The translations under genes were made by a program, and so were the position numbers. A DNA stretch of 5,818 nt from the NCBI GenBank assembly GCA_029778515.1, contig JAKOQD010000229.1, positions 1 through 5,818 of the forward strand, given 5' to 3'. The notes under the pieces were generated by a model, which searched no databases, was not told the origin of the DNA, and saw nothing but the letters and a program-made list of their open reading frames with translations. The DNA comes from Actinomycetes bacterium (GTDB lineage Bacteria; Actinomycetota; Actinomycetes; Propionibacteriales; Propionibacteriaceae). This document shows positions 1-5,818 of the stretch, piece by piece; the first letter of the stretch is position 1, and the number at the start of each line of letters is the position of its first letter.

Positions 1-420
1 ATCGCGGTCGTGATGGGTCACATCGACTCGCTGCAGTGGGAGGGCCTGCCCGACGAAGCTCCGCGTGGCTACGTCATCATCATCCCGCTGCTGGTGCTGT
101 GGCTTGGCTCGCTGGCGCTGTCCAACGGCGCGCCGTCGCGATTCCTCAGCACCCACTGGCTGGTGCTCGGAGGTTTCATCTCCTACTCGATGTACCTGAT
201 CCACCTCGTCTGGTACGGCCTGTGGCGGGCGGGGATGGACGTGGTCGGCATCAGTGGCGGACCGCTGTACCTGCTCAGCACGCTGGCGCTGATCGCGTCC
301 ACCGTCGGTTTGGCCTGGTGCGCGTGGCGCTTCATCGAGGAACCCGCCCGTGAATGGATGCGCAGCAAGGTGGGCGTGCGCAAGGTCCCGACCGAGGAGG
401 CCGGCGAGGGCGTGCGCTGA
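1..420 (+). CDS. Membrane acyltransferase, acyltransferase-3 (OafA-like) family, C-terminal part
   Basis: Only the last 139 codons are in the window; the reading frame is open to the left edge, so the true start lies outside. The piece has three hydrophobic segments, at about residues 24-41, 52-72 and 89-108 of the visible part. The middle one carries the sequence ISYSMYLIHLVW, the kind of SYxxYLxH segment typical near the end of acyltransferase-3 proteins. It closes with RFIEEPAR (110-117), like the family's usual xxxExPxR end of the last helix, followed by a short charged cytoplasmic tail. Family members are multi-pass inner-membrane proteins that move acyl groups onto sugars, glycolipids or cell-wall polymers; the substrate here cannot be told. 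The catalytic N-terminal histidine region is off the window. The stop codon overlaps the start of the next gene (ATGA at 420-423 with TGA at 418-420), which points to an operon. Family assignment is fairly sure; function is not. Confidence 0.86.
   Translation: MAVVMGHIDSLQWEGLPDEAPRGYVIIIPLLVLWLGSLALSNGAPSRFLSTHWLVLGGFISYSMYLIHLVWYGLWRAGMDVVGISGGPLYLLSTLALIASTVGLAWCAWRFIEEPAREWMRSKVGVRKVPTEEAGEGVR
404..410 (+). promoter_or_regulatory. Probable ribosome binding site of the EEP gene
   Basis: A purine-rich GCGAGGG sits 9 nt before the ATG at 420, inside the end of the acyltransferase gene. It is a moderate Shine-Dalgarno match. With the overlapping stop and start codons it suggests that ribosomes finishing the acyltransferase re-initiate here. 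A stronger GGAGG at 396-400 lies too far upstream (19 nt) to be the main site. Confidence 0.5.
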
Positions 421-1223
421 TGCCCGTCCTGCGGGTCGGCAGCTACAACCTTCTGCACGGGATGCGGGTGCTCGGCGGTGCCGCCGAACAAGACGTCGAT
501 GCGCTGCGGGACTCGGTCGCTGGACTCGATGTCGACGTGCTGGGCTTGCAGGAGGTGGATGCCGCGCAACCTCGCAGCGGGATGGTCGACCAGACGGCGC
601 TGGCCGCAGATGCTCTGGGGGCCAGCGAGTACCGCTTCGTCCCCACGGTCGTCGGCACACCGGGACCGAAGGCCGACTTCCGGCCCAGCACCGATGCCGA
701 CGTCGCGGCGGCCTGGCGGGGAGAGTTCCGGGCGCCGAAGTACGGGGTGGGGCTGGTCAGCCGGATCGCAGTCCGCGAATGGCGCTACCTGCTGATGGAC
801 CCGGCCAACGTCACCATGCCGCTACTCGTTCCGGGCAGCCCGCGGCCGCGCGTTCTGCGGGTTCCGGACGAGCCGCGAGCAGCAGTGGCCGCGGTGCTCG
901 ATCTGCCGACGCCGGTGACCGTATGCACGGTGCACCTGTCGTTCGTGCCGTTCACGAACACGCGGCAGCTGCGGCAGGTGAAGCAGTGGCTGGCCGATAT
1001 GCCACGACCGGTGATCCTGCTCGGCGACTTCAACCTGCCCGGCCGGATCGCCGCCCGGGTCACGAAGTGGCGGGAAACCGAAACGGGACCGAGTTACCCG
1101 GTGTTCAAGCCGCGCGTGCAGTTCGACCACATCCTGTCCGACGGCATTGCGGGGTATGGCGGGAAAGTGCACGCCCTGCCGGTGTCCGACCATTGCGCGG
1201 TGACTGCTGAGTTCGCGCTGTAG
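420..1223 (+). CDS. Endonuclease/exonuclease/phosphatase (EEP) family hydrolase
   Basis: A complete 267-residue protein of the DNase I-like EEP fold. The family cleaves phosphodiester or phosphomonoester bonds with divalent metal; substrates include nucleic acids, inositol phosphates and phospholipids. The motifs appear in family order: GSYNLLHG (7-14, N10), LGLQEVD (41-47, metal ligand E45), YGVGLVSR (108-115), TVHLS (170-174, H172), LLGDFN (200-205, D203 and N205), FDHILS (235-240) and SDH (256-258, D257 and H258). All expected active-site residues are present, so it should be active. There is no signal peptide or membrane segment, so a cytoplasmic location is expected. The ATG at 420 is chosen because the first motif follows nine codons later, the length suits a single EEP domain, and the start overlaps the preceding stop; the next ATG (codon 15) would remove N10. 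Longer in-frame starts lie inside the acyltransferase gene. It is followed by a convergent gene after a structured gap. The substrate is unknown, and the link with the acyltransferase is only inferred from gene order. Confidence 0.92.
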   Translation: MPVLRVGSYNLLHGMRVLGGAAEQDVDALRDSVAGLDVDVLGLQEVDAAQPRSGMVDQTALAADALGASEYRFVPTVVGTPGPKADFRPSTDADVAAAWRGEFRAPKYGVGLVSRIAVREWRYLLMDPANVTMPLLVPGSPRPRVLRVPDEPRAAVAAVLDLPTPVTVCTVHLSFVPFTNTRQLRQVKQWLADMPRPVILLGDFNLPGRIAARVTKWRETETGPSYPVFKPRVQFDHILSDGIAGYGGKVHALPVSDHCAVTAEFAL

Positions 1224-1254
1224 AAGCCACCACCGGCCCGCTGGGTGAAGTCGC

Positions 1255-1292
1255 CATCGGTGAGCATTGAGGGCATCGGTGAGCATGCCGGG
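1255..1292 (+). repeat. Two tandem 19-bp units, CATCGGTGAGCAT plus six bases
   Basis: The 13-mer CATCGGTGAGCAT occurs at 1255-1267 and again, perfectly, at 1274-1286. Each copy is followed by a six-base spacer ending in GGG, which gives two adjacent 19-bp units matching at 16 of 19 positions. Diverged copies lie on the other strand at 1306-1324 and 1325-1343. The four copies together make the large inverted repeat described separately. Confidence 0.8.
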
Positions 1293-1338
1293 CGCCGAAA
1301 ACCCGTCCGTGGTGCTCACCGATGCCCGGAATGCTCAC
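1260..1338. terminator. Long imperfect inverted repeat between convergent genes; probable bidirectional terminator
   Basis: The arms are 1260-1286 and 1312-1338, 27 bases each, with a 25-base loop. Read as a plus-strand transcript, 9 pairs form, then a 2x2 internal mismatch (1269-1270 against 1328-1329), then 15 further pairs and a closing U-G. It begins 37 bases after the stop of the EEP gene, and its right arm contains the stop codon and last codons of adnB. Neither side has a run of T, so this is not a textbook intrinsic terminator. U-less hairpins between convergent genes have been proposed as terminators in actinomycetes. It could instead be a mobile or dispersed repeat, or an RNA-processing or mRNA-stabilising stem. 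The structure is directly visible; the termination role is inferred. Confidence 0.65.
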
Positions 1339-4300
1339 GGATCGGCCGTGAGTGTGCCTGGGACACGAGCTCGTCGAGCTCTGGCAGTTCCGGGCGTACC
1401 ACCTCCCCGTCCCGGACATACACGAACGCCGCACGCACGTCGGCAGGATCCACCCCCATCTGCGCGGCCCAGCCCGCCCGGTAGACCGCCAGCTGAAGGG
1501 GATCGGCAGTCTGCTCGCGATTGGTCTTCCAGTCGACGATCTCCCAGGTGCCGTCGTCGTGCTCGTAAACGGCGTCGATGACCCCGCGCACCACCGCACC
1601 GGCGACCGGCACGGCCACCTCGGTCTCGACGGCGTACGGAACCAGCTGGGCGTAGGGGGTCTTCCGATAGCCGGCGATGAACGCGGCCAGCTCGTCGTCG
1701 CCGGCCAGATCGGCATCGGCCGCAGCATCCCACTCGGGCAGTAACGACAACTGCTGGTGGGAAGCAGCCACCCACTCGTGGAAGGCCGTTCCCCGGCGAG
1801 CGGCGGCGGGCGTGATCCGCGGCATGGGCCGCACGAGGTCCTCGGCAGCCGCCTGTGGATCCTTCGCGACTCGCATCAGCAGGCTGGCGCTGAGCGCGGC
1901 CGGCAGGTCCACCTCGGTGACCGGACGAGACTGTGCGCACTCGCGCGCGTACACCGCCTCGATGTCGGCATCCAGCGCGGCCAGCCGCGCGGACTCCTCC
2001 AGCGTCAGCGGATCGGCTGCCGCAGGCGGAGGCGAGACGTCGGTGTAGATGGCGGCCGGCCAGTCCACATCGCTGGAGTCGGTCGGCACCGGTGGTTCCG
2101 GGCACTCTTCCAGCCACTCGACGATCTCCACACCCGCCACGTCGCGCACCGCCAGCAGGTACGGGCTTGGGGGGCGCTGCTTGCCCTGGGCGGAGTACCA
2201 GTGCCCGGTCGTGGCCAGGAACTCCCGGGCCCGGGTCAGCGCGACGTAGGCCAGCCGGTTCTCCTCGAACGCGTCCTGCTCTGCGTACTGCCTTTTCAGA
2301 TCAGACATCGCGGCTTTGTAGCCACGCAGCGTCCAGTCCGGCAGGTGCGGCAGCCGGCTGCGATCCCCGCGCAGAGGGTAGGGCAGTTCCTTGTAGTTCG
2401 TGGTCCACAGGTTGCGGCCCTGGCTGGAGGGGAAGATCCCAGCGCTCAGACACGGCACGAACACGCAGTCCCACTCCAGACCCTTCGCCCGGTGCACGCT
2501 CATGACCTGCACGGCCCCGCCACGGATCGGAAGGTCGGTGTCCGGAGTCTCGTCGAGCTGCCGGGCAAAGTCCAGCCAGTGCAGGAACGCGCCCACCGAG
2601 GGGTCGTCATGGCCCGTGCGGTACATCCCGATCAGGTCGAACAGGGCCGCCAGGCCGTCCATCCGCGACACCGCGAGGGGCCCGAGCCGGACCTCGACCC
2701 CGAGCCCGGTCACCTCGACAGTGCGATGCGCCGCCTCCTCGACACCAGCCGCCAGCGCGGGACGGATGGCATCCAACTGGGCGGCAAGCTCCGCGAGTCG
2801 AGCGCGGGCGTCCTCGCTGACGGCCGGCCCTGGGTCGTACACGGCCTCGAGCAGGGTCACGACCTCGACCGGGTCGACACCGGTCACCGCCTCTTGCACA
2901 CGCTCGTCGAAGGTCCCGGGCTCGTTCCTGCCGGCGTCCAGGAAGCCTCGGGCACGGGATCCCAAGGCCGCCAGGTCCTCGGTGCCGATCCGCCATTGGG
3001 GACCGGTCAGCAGCCGCACCAGCGCCGCGTTGTCGCCGGTTTGCAGCACGCGCAGGACGCTGAGCACTTCGACGACTTCGGGCATGTGTAGCACCGAGCC
3101 CAACGCAGCGGCGGCCGTGGGAATGCCCGCCGCTCGCATGGCGGCGGCGATCTCGGCTACGTCCTTGTTCGTCCGGCACAAGACCGCGATCTCCTCCGGT
3201 GGGCGACCCCCGTCGAGCTGCCCGTGGATCTGCTCGAGCAGCCACGCAGTCTCCTCCGCGAACGTGGCGAACATGCCTGCCACAACCTGTCCGACGTCGT
3301 CGCCGCCGGGCCGCAGAACCTCCACCCCGGGATGCTGGGCCCGGACCGGCGTCGCGACCGCGTTGGCGGCGTCCAGGATGCGCTCCCCCGAGCGACGGTT
3401 CACGGTCAACGGCCGCACCCGGGCCCCGAACGCCTGCGGGAAGCCGTCAATATTGGCCACAGAGGCCCCCCGCCATCCGTAGATGGCCTGCAGCGGGTCA
3501 CCGACGGCAGTCAGGGGGTGACCGGAGCCGAACAGCGAGGCGAGCACATCGGCCTGTGCGACGCTGGTGTCCTGGTACTCATCCACCAGCACCATTCGGT
3601 ACCGCTCGCGCAACTGCGCGCTGACCAGAGGCATGCGGCTGATCAACGCCGCCAGCCGCATGAGATCGGCGAAACCCACCTGCGCGCTGGCCGCCCGGTC
3701 CGCCCGGACCTCCTCGACGACCTGTGATGCGAGGATCCGGCGACGCGAGGCGAGCACGGTCTTCTGGGCGTCCGCTCCCGACTGCGTGGCGAGGTCCTCG
3801 ATCAGCTGGCGATCGAACTTTCGTAGGTCCTCGGGGGCACACAGATGCTCGGACAACTGCTCGTCCAACGACTGGACGCGCTGGCGCACGGTGTCGATGT
3901 GGCCGGTGCCGAAGTCCTCGCAGGGTACCCGGCTGCCCACCACGCTGCGGAACGTCGCCTGCGCGAGGTCGGTCGGGCTCAGCAGCGTCGCCGACGGCTC
4001 GGCTCCGGCGAGTAGGCCGAACTCGGCGATGAGATCGACAGCAAACGCGTGGAACGTCGAAATCGCCGGATCACCCGTGTCCTCACTGAGGTGCAGCGCG
4101 TCCAGGTACGTACGGGTACGGGTGGCCAGTTCGCCCGCGGCTTTGTGCGTGAACGTCAGGCCCAGGACCTGTTCCGGTGCAATCCGGCCGGTACTCACCG
4201 CCCAGACGATCCGGGCCGACATCACGGCGGTCTTGCCGGAACCCGCCCCCGCTAGCACCAGCATCGGAGCGTTCAGCGGTGCCGTGATGGCGGCCCACTG

Positions 4301-4351
4301 CTCGTCACTGGGCAAGAAGCCGAGGATGGCTTGCATCTGCTCGCGGTTCAT
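1316..4351 (-). CDS. adnB: AdnB-type helicase-nuclease subunit (UvrD-like motor plus RecB-like nuclease)
   Basis: A complete 1011-residue protein. With AdnA it should form the ATP-driven complex that unwinds and resects double-strand breaks before strand exchange; in mycobacteria AdnB is the leading 3'-to-5' motor. Superfamily 1A motifs occur in order: Q-motif around Q18, Walker A AGAGSGKT (34-41), TFTHKAA (66-72), STFHA (98-102), Walker B VDEYQDT (256-262), GDPLQAIYGWRGA (284-296), NRRS (318-321), motif V MSVHRAKGLEW (617-627) and motif VI YVALTRARE (702-710). A RecB-family nuclease follows: RGTAFHEW (853-860, H858), GVIDAVYE (923-930, D926), IVDWKTN (938-944, D940 and K942) and QLAVYRAGW (953-961). 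There is no iron-sulfur cysteine set, as expected for AdnB. The ATG at 4351 is chosen because it overlaps the adnA stop as ATGA and follows GGAGGT by 6 nt; an in-frame GTG 36 bases upstream lacks this support. The length is slightly below the roughly 1100 residues I recall for mycobacterial AdnB. Oddities: one TTA leucine codon (L870, at 1742-1744), and the last seven residues are encoded within an inverted repeat. A solitary UvrD/RecB helicase is the less likely alternative, given the AdnA neighbour. Confidence 0.9.
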   Translation of the reverse strand: MNREQMQAILGFLPSDEQWAAITAPLNAPMLVLAGAGSGKTAVMSARIVWAVSTGRIAPEQVLGLTFTHKAAGELATRTRTYLDALHLSEDTGDPAISTFHAFAVDLIAEFGLLAGAEPSATLLSPTDLAQATFRSVVGSRVPCEDFGTGHIDTVRQRVQSLDEQLSEHLCAPEDLRKFDRQLIEDLATQSGADAQKTVLASRRRILASQVVEEVRADRAASAQVGFADLMRLAALISRMPLVSAQLRERYRMVLVDEYQDTSVAQADVLASLFGSGHPLTAVGDPLQAIYGWRGASVANIDGFPQAFGARVRPLTVNRRSGERILDAANAVATPVRAQHPGVEVLRPGGDDVGQVVAGMFATFAEETAWLLEQIHGQLDGGRPPEEIAVLCRTNKDVAEIAAAMRAAGIPTAAAALGSVLHMPEVVEVLSVLRVLQTGDNAALVRLLTGPQWRIGTEDLAALGSRARGFLDAGRNEPGTFDERVQEAVTGVDPVEVVTLLEAVYDPGPAVSEDARARLAELAAQLDAIRPALAAGVEEAAHRTVEVTGLGVEVRLGPLAVSRMDGLAALFDLIGMYRTGHDDPSVGAFLHWLDFARQLDETPDTDLPIRGGAVQVMSVHRAKGLEWDCVFVPCLSAGIFPSSQGRNLWTTNYKELPYPLRGDRSRLPHLPDWTLRGYKAAMSDLKRQYAEQDAFEENRLAYVALTRAREFLATTGHWYSAQGKQRPPSPYLLAVRDVAGVEIVEWLEECPEPPVPTDSSDVDWPAAIYTDVSPPPAAADPLTLEESARLAALDADIEAVYARECAQSRPVTEVDLPAALSASLLMRVAKDPQAAAEDLVRPMPRITPAAARRGTAFHEWVAASHQQLSLLPEWDAAADADLAGDDELAAFIAGYRKTPYAQLVPYAVETEVAVPVAGAVVRGVIDAVYEHDDGTWEIVDWKTNREQTADPLQLAVYRAGWAAQMGVDPADVRAAFVYVRDGEVVRPELPELDELVSQAHSRPIREHSGHR
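1334..1352. repeat. Small hairpin overlapping the right arm of the large inverted repeat
   Basis: CTCACGG (1334-1340) and CCGTGAG (1346-1352) are perfect inverse complements around the five-base loop ATCGG. In a plus-strand transcript the stem could lengthen by two G-U pairs and one A-U pair (1331-1333 with 1353-1355). Bases 1334-1338 also belong to the large stem, so the two folds are mutually exclusive. The whole element lies inside the last codons of adnB. Confidence 0.5.
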
Positions 4352-5818
4352 GGCGCCACCTCCAGCCCCTCTGGACGGGCCGGACACGAACTCTGGAACG
4401 TGCAGAACCGGCAGTGGTCCCCAGGCCGGGCCGGAGCCAGTTGGGCGCGGATCCCGGCAGCAGTGGCGTCCACTACCGGCTGAACCCAGCCCAGGTCCGG
4501 GGTGTCCTGAACAAGGGCTTTCGCGCCTAGTTCCGCGTGCTTGGCCGGAGCGTCGTGCCGCACGTATAGCAACTGCGCGATCGCGTCCTGCGGCACACCT
4601 AGTCCGCCGAGTTCAGCCACCCACCGATACAACCCGAGCTGGATGTGCTCCTCGGCAGCCTTGTGGGTAGCGGGCTTGCCGGTCTTGAAATCGGTGATCA
4701 GCAACTGGTCGCCCACCCGGTCGATGCGGTCGACGGCGCCCTTGAGCGTTACGGTCTCATCGCCGTCCAAGGCGACGGGCATGTCGAACTCCTGCTCCGC
4801 ACCGACGAACTCACCAGGGGTGTTCTTCAGCCAGGTGAGCAGCCGCCTAGTGGCCTGTTGGGCCTCCTCCCGCTCGTAGCGCTCCTGCCATCCCGGCGCA
4901 TAGCCGATCGCTGTCCAGACCTGGTCGAGGACCTCGGCGATCTGTTGCTCGTCGGGTTCGAGGTCCCCGGCCGCCACGGCCTCGGCGCACAGATGTAGCA
5001 GCGACCCGAAGGCCATCCTGGTGCTCGCCACCTCGTCGGCCTTGACCCGCTTCTGCAGGAACCAGCGCCGGGGGCAGGTGACGTAGGACTCAACCCCGGA
5101 GGCGGACAGCACCAGTGGCTGATCTGGCGCCTGCCACGGGCGTTCGCTGACTGTCCAGTCCCGATGACCCCACCACCTCGCAGGGTCAGCCCACGGGAAG
5201 ACCCGGCGGCCGTGGTCATCACGGCGATCGGCCAGATCCAGCAGCCGTTCCCAGACCGCTACCCGCAGGGCCGGGCTGCTCGCGGGGTCCAGCAGGATCT
5301 GCCGCAGGCCGGCCACCACACCGACCGGGGTCAAGGGCTGGCGCGGCCGACCGGGCACCTCGATGACGGGTTGCTCACCTGCGGCCAGGCTCAGGAACGG
5401 CGAGGGTTGCAGCCCGTCCTCCGCGCTGCTCTTCACGGCACACACCAGCAGCGCTTGTGACGCACGGGTACAGGCCACGAAGAACAACCTGCGCTCGTCG
5501 AGCATCTGCTGGCTGCGCCAACCGTCGCCGCCACCCCCGGTCAGAAGTGCTGGTCGCGGACGCAGATCCGGCCACAGTCCCTCCTGCACACCGGCCACGA
5601 TCACCAGCGGCCACTGGCTTCCCTTGGCCCGGTGCGCCGTGAGCAGCGCGACGGCCGGGCGGGAGGTGGCCCGTTGCTGGTCGGGCGCGGCCGGGATGGC
5701 CTGATCCTCCAGTTGCGCCAAGAACTGCTCGACCGAGCGGACCTGTTCGAACGCCTCGTCGGAGCGCTCGGCCAGGACGAACAGTTCCATGACAGCATCA
5801 AGCACTGCGTCGGCGTCC
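4348..5818 (-). CDS. adnA: AdnA-type helicase-nuclease subunit with iron-sulfur nuclease domain, C-terminal part
   Basis: The last 489 codons are visible; the frame is open at the right edge, so the start, Walker A and Walker B lie outside. Residues below count from that edge. The end of a UvrD/RecB-type helicase core comes first: a motif V-like stretch LLTAHRAKGSQW (58-69), AGVQEGLWP (75-83) and motif VI ERRLFFVACTRAS (108-120, R118). A RecB/AddB-type nuclease follows: GSLLH (271-275, H275), GAVDRID (360-366, D363), ITDFKTGK (374-381, D376 and K378) and QLGLY (393-397). Four cysteines, C248 in TCPRRW and C469, C472 and C478 near the end (C-x2-C-x5-C), are the ligand set of the 4Fe-4S nuclease domains of AddB and AdnA. 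That set, and the position just upstream of adnB, identify the subunit. In the mycobacterial complex the AdnA nuclease cuts the 5' strand, and its iron-sulfur region sits at the fork. Motif V has S-Q where AdnB has L-E. Visible catalytic residues look intact. The stop overlaps the adnB start, so the two are co-translated. Confidence 0.88.
   Translation of the reverse strand, partial: DADAVLDAVMELFVLAERSDEAFEQVRSVEQFLAQLEDQAIPAAPDQQRATSRPAVALLTAHRAKGSQWPLVIVAGVQEGLWPDLRPRPALLTGGGGDGWRSQQMLDERRLFFVACTRASQALLVCAVKSSAEDGLQPSPFLSLAAGEQPVIEVPGRPRQPLTPVGVVAGLRQILLDPASSPALRVAVWERLLDLADRRDDHGRRVFPWADPARWWGHRDWTVSERPWQAPDQPLVLSASGVESYVTCPRRWFLQKRVKADEVASTRMAFGSLLHLCAEAVAAGDLEPDEQQIAEVLDQVWTAIGYAPGWQERYEREEAQQATRRLLTWLKNTPGEFVGAEQEFDMPVALDGDETVTLKGAVDRIDRVGDQLLITDFKTGKPATHKAAEEHIQLGLYRWVAELGGLGVPQDAIAQLLYVRHDAPAKHAELGAKALVQDTPDLGWVQPVVDATAAGIRAQLAPARPGDHCRFCTFQSSCPARPEGLEVAP
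4358..4363 (-). promoter_or_regulatory. Ribosome binding site of adnB
   Basis: On the minus strand GGAGGT lies exactly 6 nt before the ATG at 4351-4349, within the last codons of adnA. It is a strong Shine-Dalgarno match at ideal spacing and decides the start of adnB. With the ATGA overlap (start 4351-4349, adnA stop 4350-4348) it supports coupled translation of the two subunits. Confidence 0.8.

Noticed and set aside
354..419. A longer start for the EEP protein inside the acyltransferase gene
   Set aside because: It would add 22 charged residues before the conserved first strand and overlap the upstream gene by 67 bases. The ATG at 420 fits the motif position and the stop-start overlap better.
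350..1210. A 286-codon frame on the same strand as the EEP gene
   Set aside because: An arginine/alanine-rich out-of-frame shadow. The frame starting at 420 carries every EEP motif.
1367..1381. Quasi-palindrome GAGCTCGTCGAGCTC
   Set aside because: It encodes the conserved-looking E-L-D-E-L stretch of AdnB; the symmetry follows from repeated Glu-Leu codons, and it lies apart from the hairpin region.
1757..3091. A 444-codon open frame on the plus strand opposite adnB
   Set aside because: It lies wholly antisense to the conserved helicase domains of adnB. Its translation is rich in R, G, H and P with no recognisable motif, as expected for the reverse frame of a GC-rich gene.
2400..3482. A 360-codon plus-strand open frame opposite adnB
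   Set aside because: Low-complexity S/R/A/T-rich translation, antisense to the adnB motor domain; no domain or ribosome binding site seen.
4352..4387. An upstream GTG start for adnB at 4387
   Set aside because: The extra 12 residues are glycine-rich, precede the Q-motif region without family support, and lie beyond the strong ribosome binding site that points to the ATG at 4351.
3567..4670. A 367-codon plus-strand open frame crossing the adnA/adnB junction
   Set aside because: Antisense to two well-supported genes and serine/arginine-rich; a frame artefact.
1..5818. CRISPR array, tRNA, rRNA, insertion sequence or phage genes
   Set aside because: None seen on either strand. The only clustered repeats are the four 19-bp units at 1255-1343, which are inverted pairs rather than a spacer array.

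Overview
This window reads as chromosomal DNA from a high-GC actinobacterium. Every gene uses strongly GC-biased codons. Two genes on the minus strand match the AdnA/AdnB pair of motor-nucleases, the actinobacterial counterpart of RecBCD and AddAB. The genus cannot be fixed from the sequence; a non-mycobacterial actinomycete seems likeliest because the genes downstream of adnB are not those I recall next to the mycobacterial pair. No RNA gene, insertion sequence, CRISPR array or prophage part is visible.

Plus strand, 1-1223: the C-terminal end of a membrane acyltransferase (acyltransferase-3/OafA-like), whose TGA stop overlaps the ATG of a 267-residue endonuclease/exonuclease/phosphatase (EEP) family enzyme. 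The two are probably translated from one message. Their shared purpose is unknown.

Convergent gap, about 1224-1352: a compact, structured region. It holds a long imperfect inverted repeat (arms 1260-1286 and 1312-1338). Each arm is built from two 19-bp units carrying GTGAGCA. The right arm runs into the helicase gene and encodes its last residues. A second, smaller hairpin (1334-1352) shares bases with the right arm, so the two folds exclude each other. This is probably a bidirectional terminator, possibly a member of a dispersed repeat family.

Minus strand, 5818-1316: the C-terminal 489 residues of AdnA (the end of the helicase core, then an iron-sulfur nuclease domain with four cysteines), followed with an ATGA overlap by a complete 1011-residue AdnB (full UvrD-type motor plus RecB-type nuclease). 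Together they should form the heterodimer that unwinds and resects DNA double-strand breaks for homologous recombination. All visible catalytic residues of both nucleases and of the AdnB motor are intact.

The main genes belong to known families. The less ordinary items are the repeat-built hairpin that writes the end of AdnB, the single TTA codon in adnB, and the coupled acyltransferase/EEP pair.
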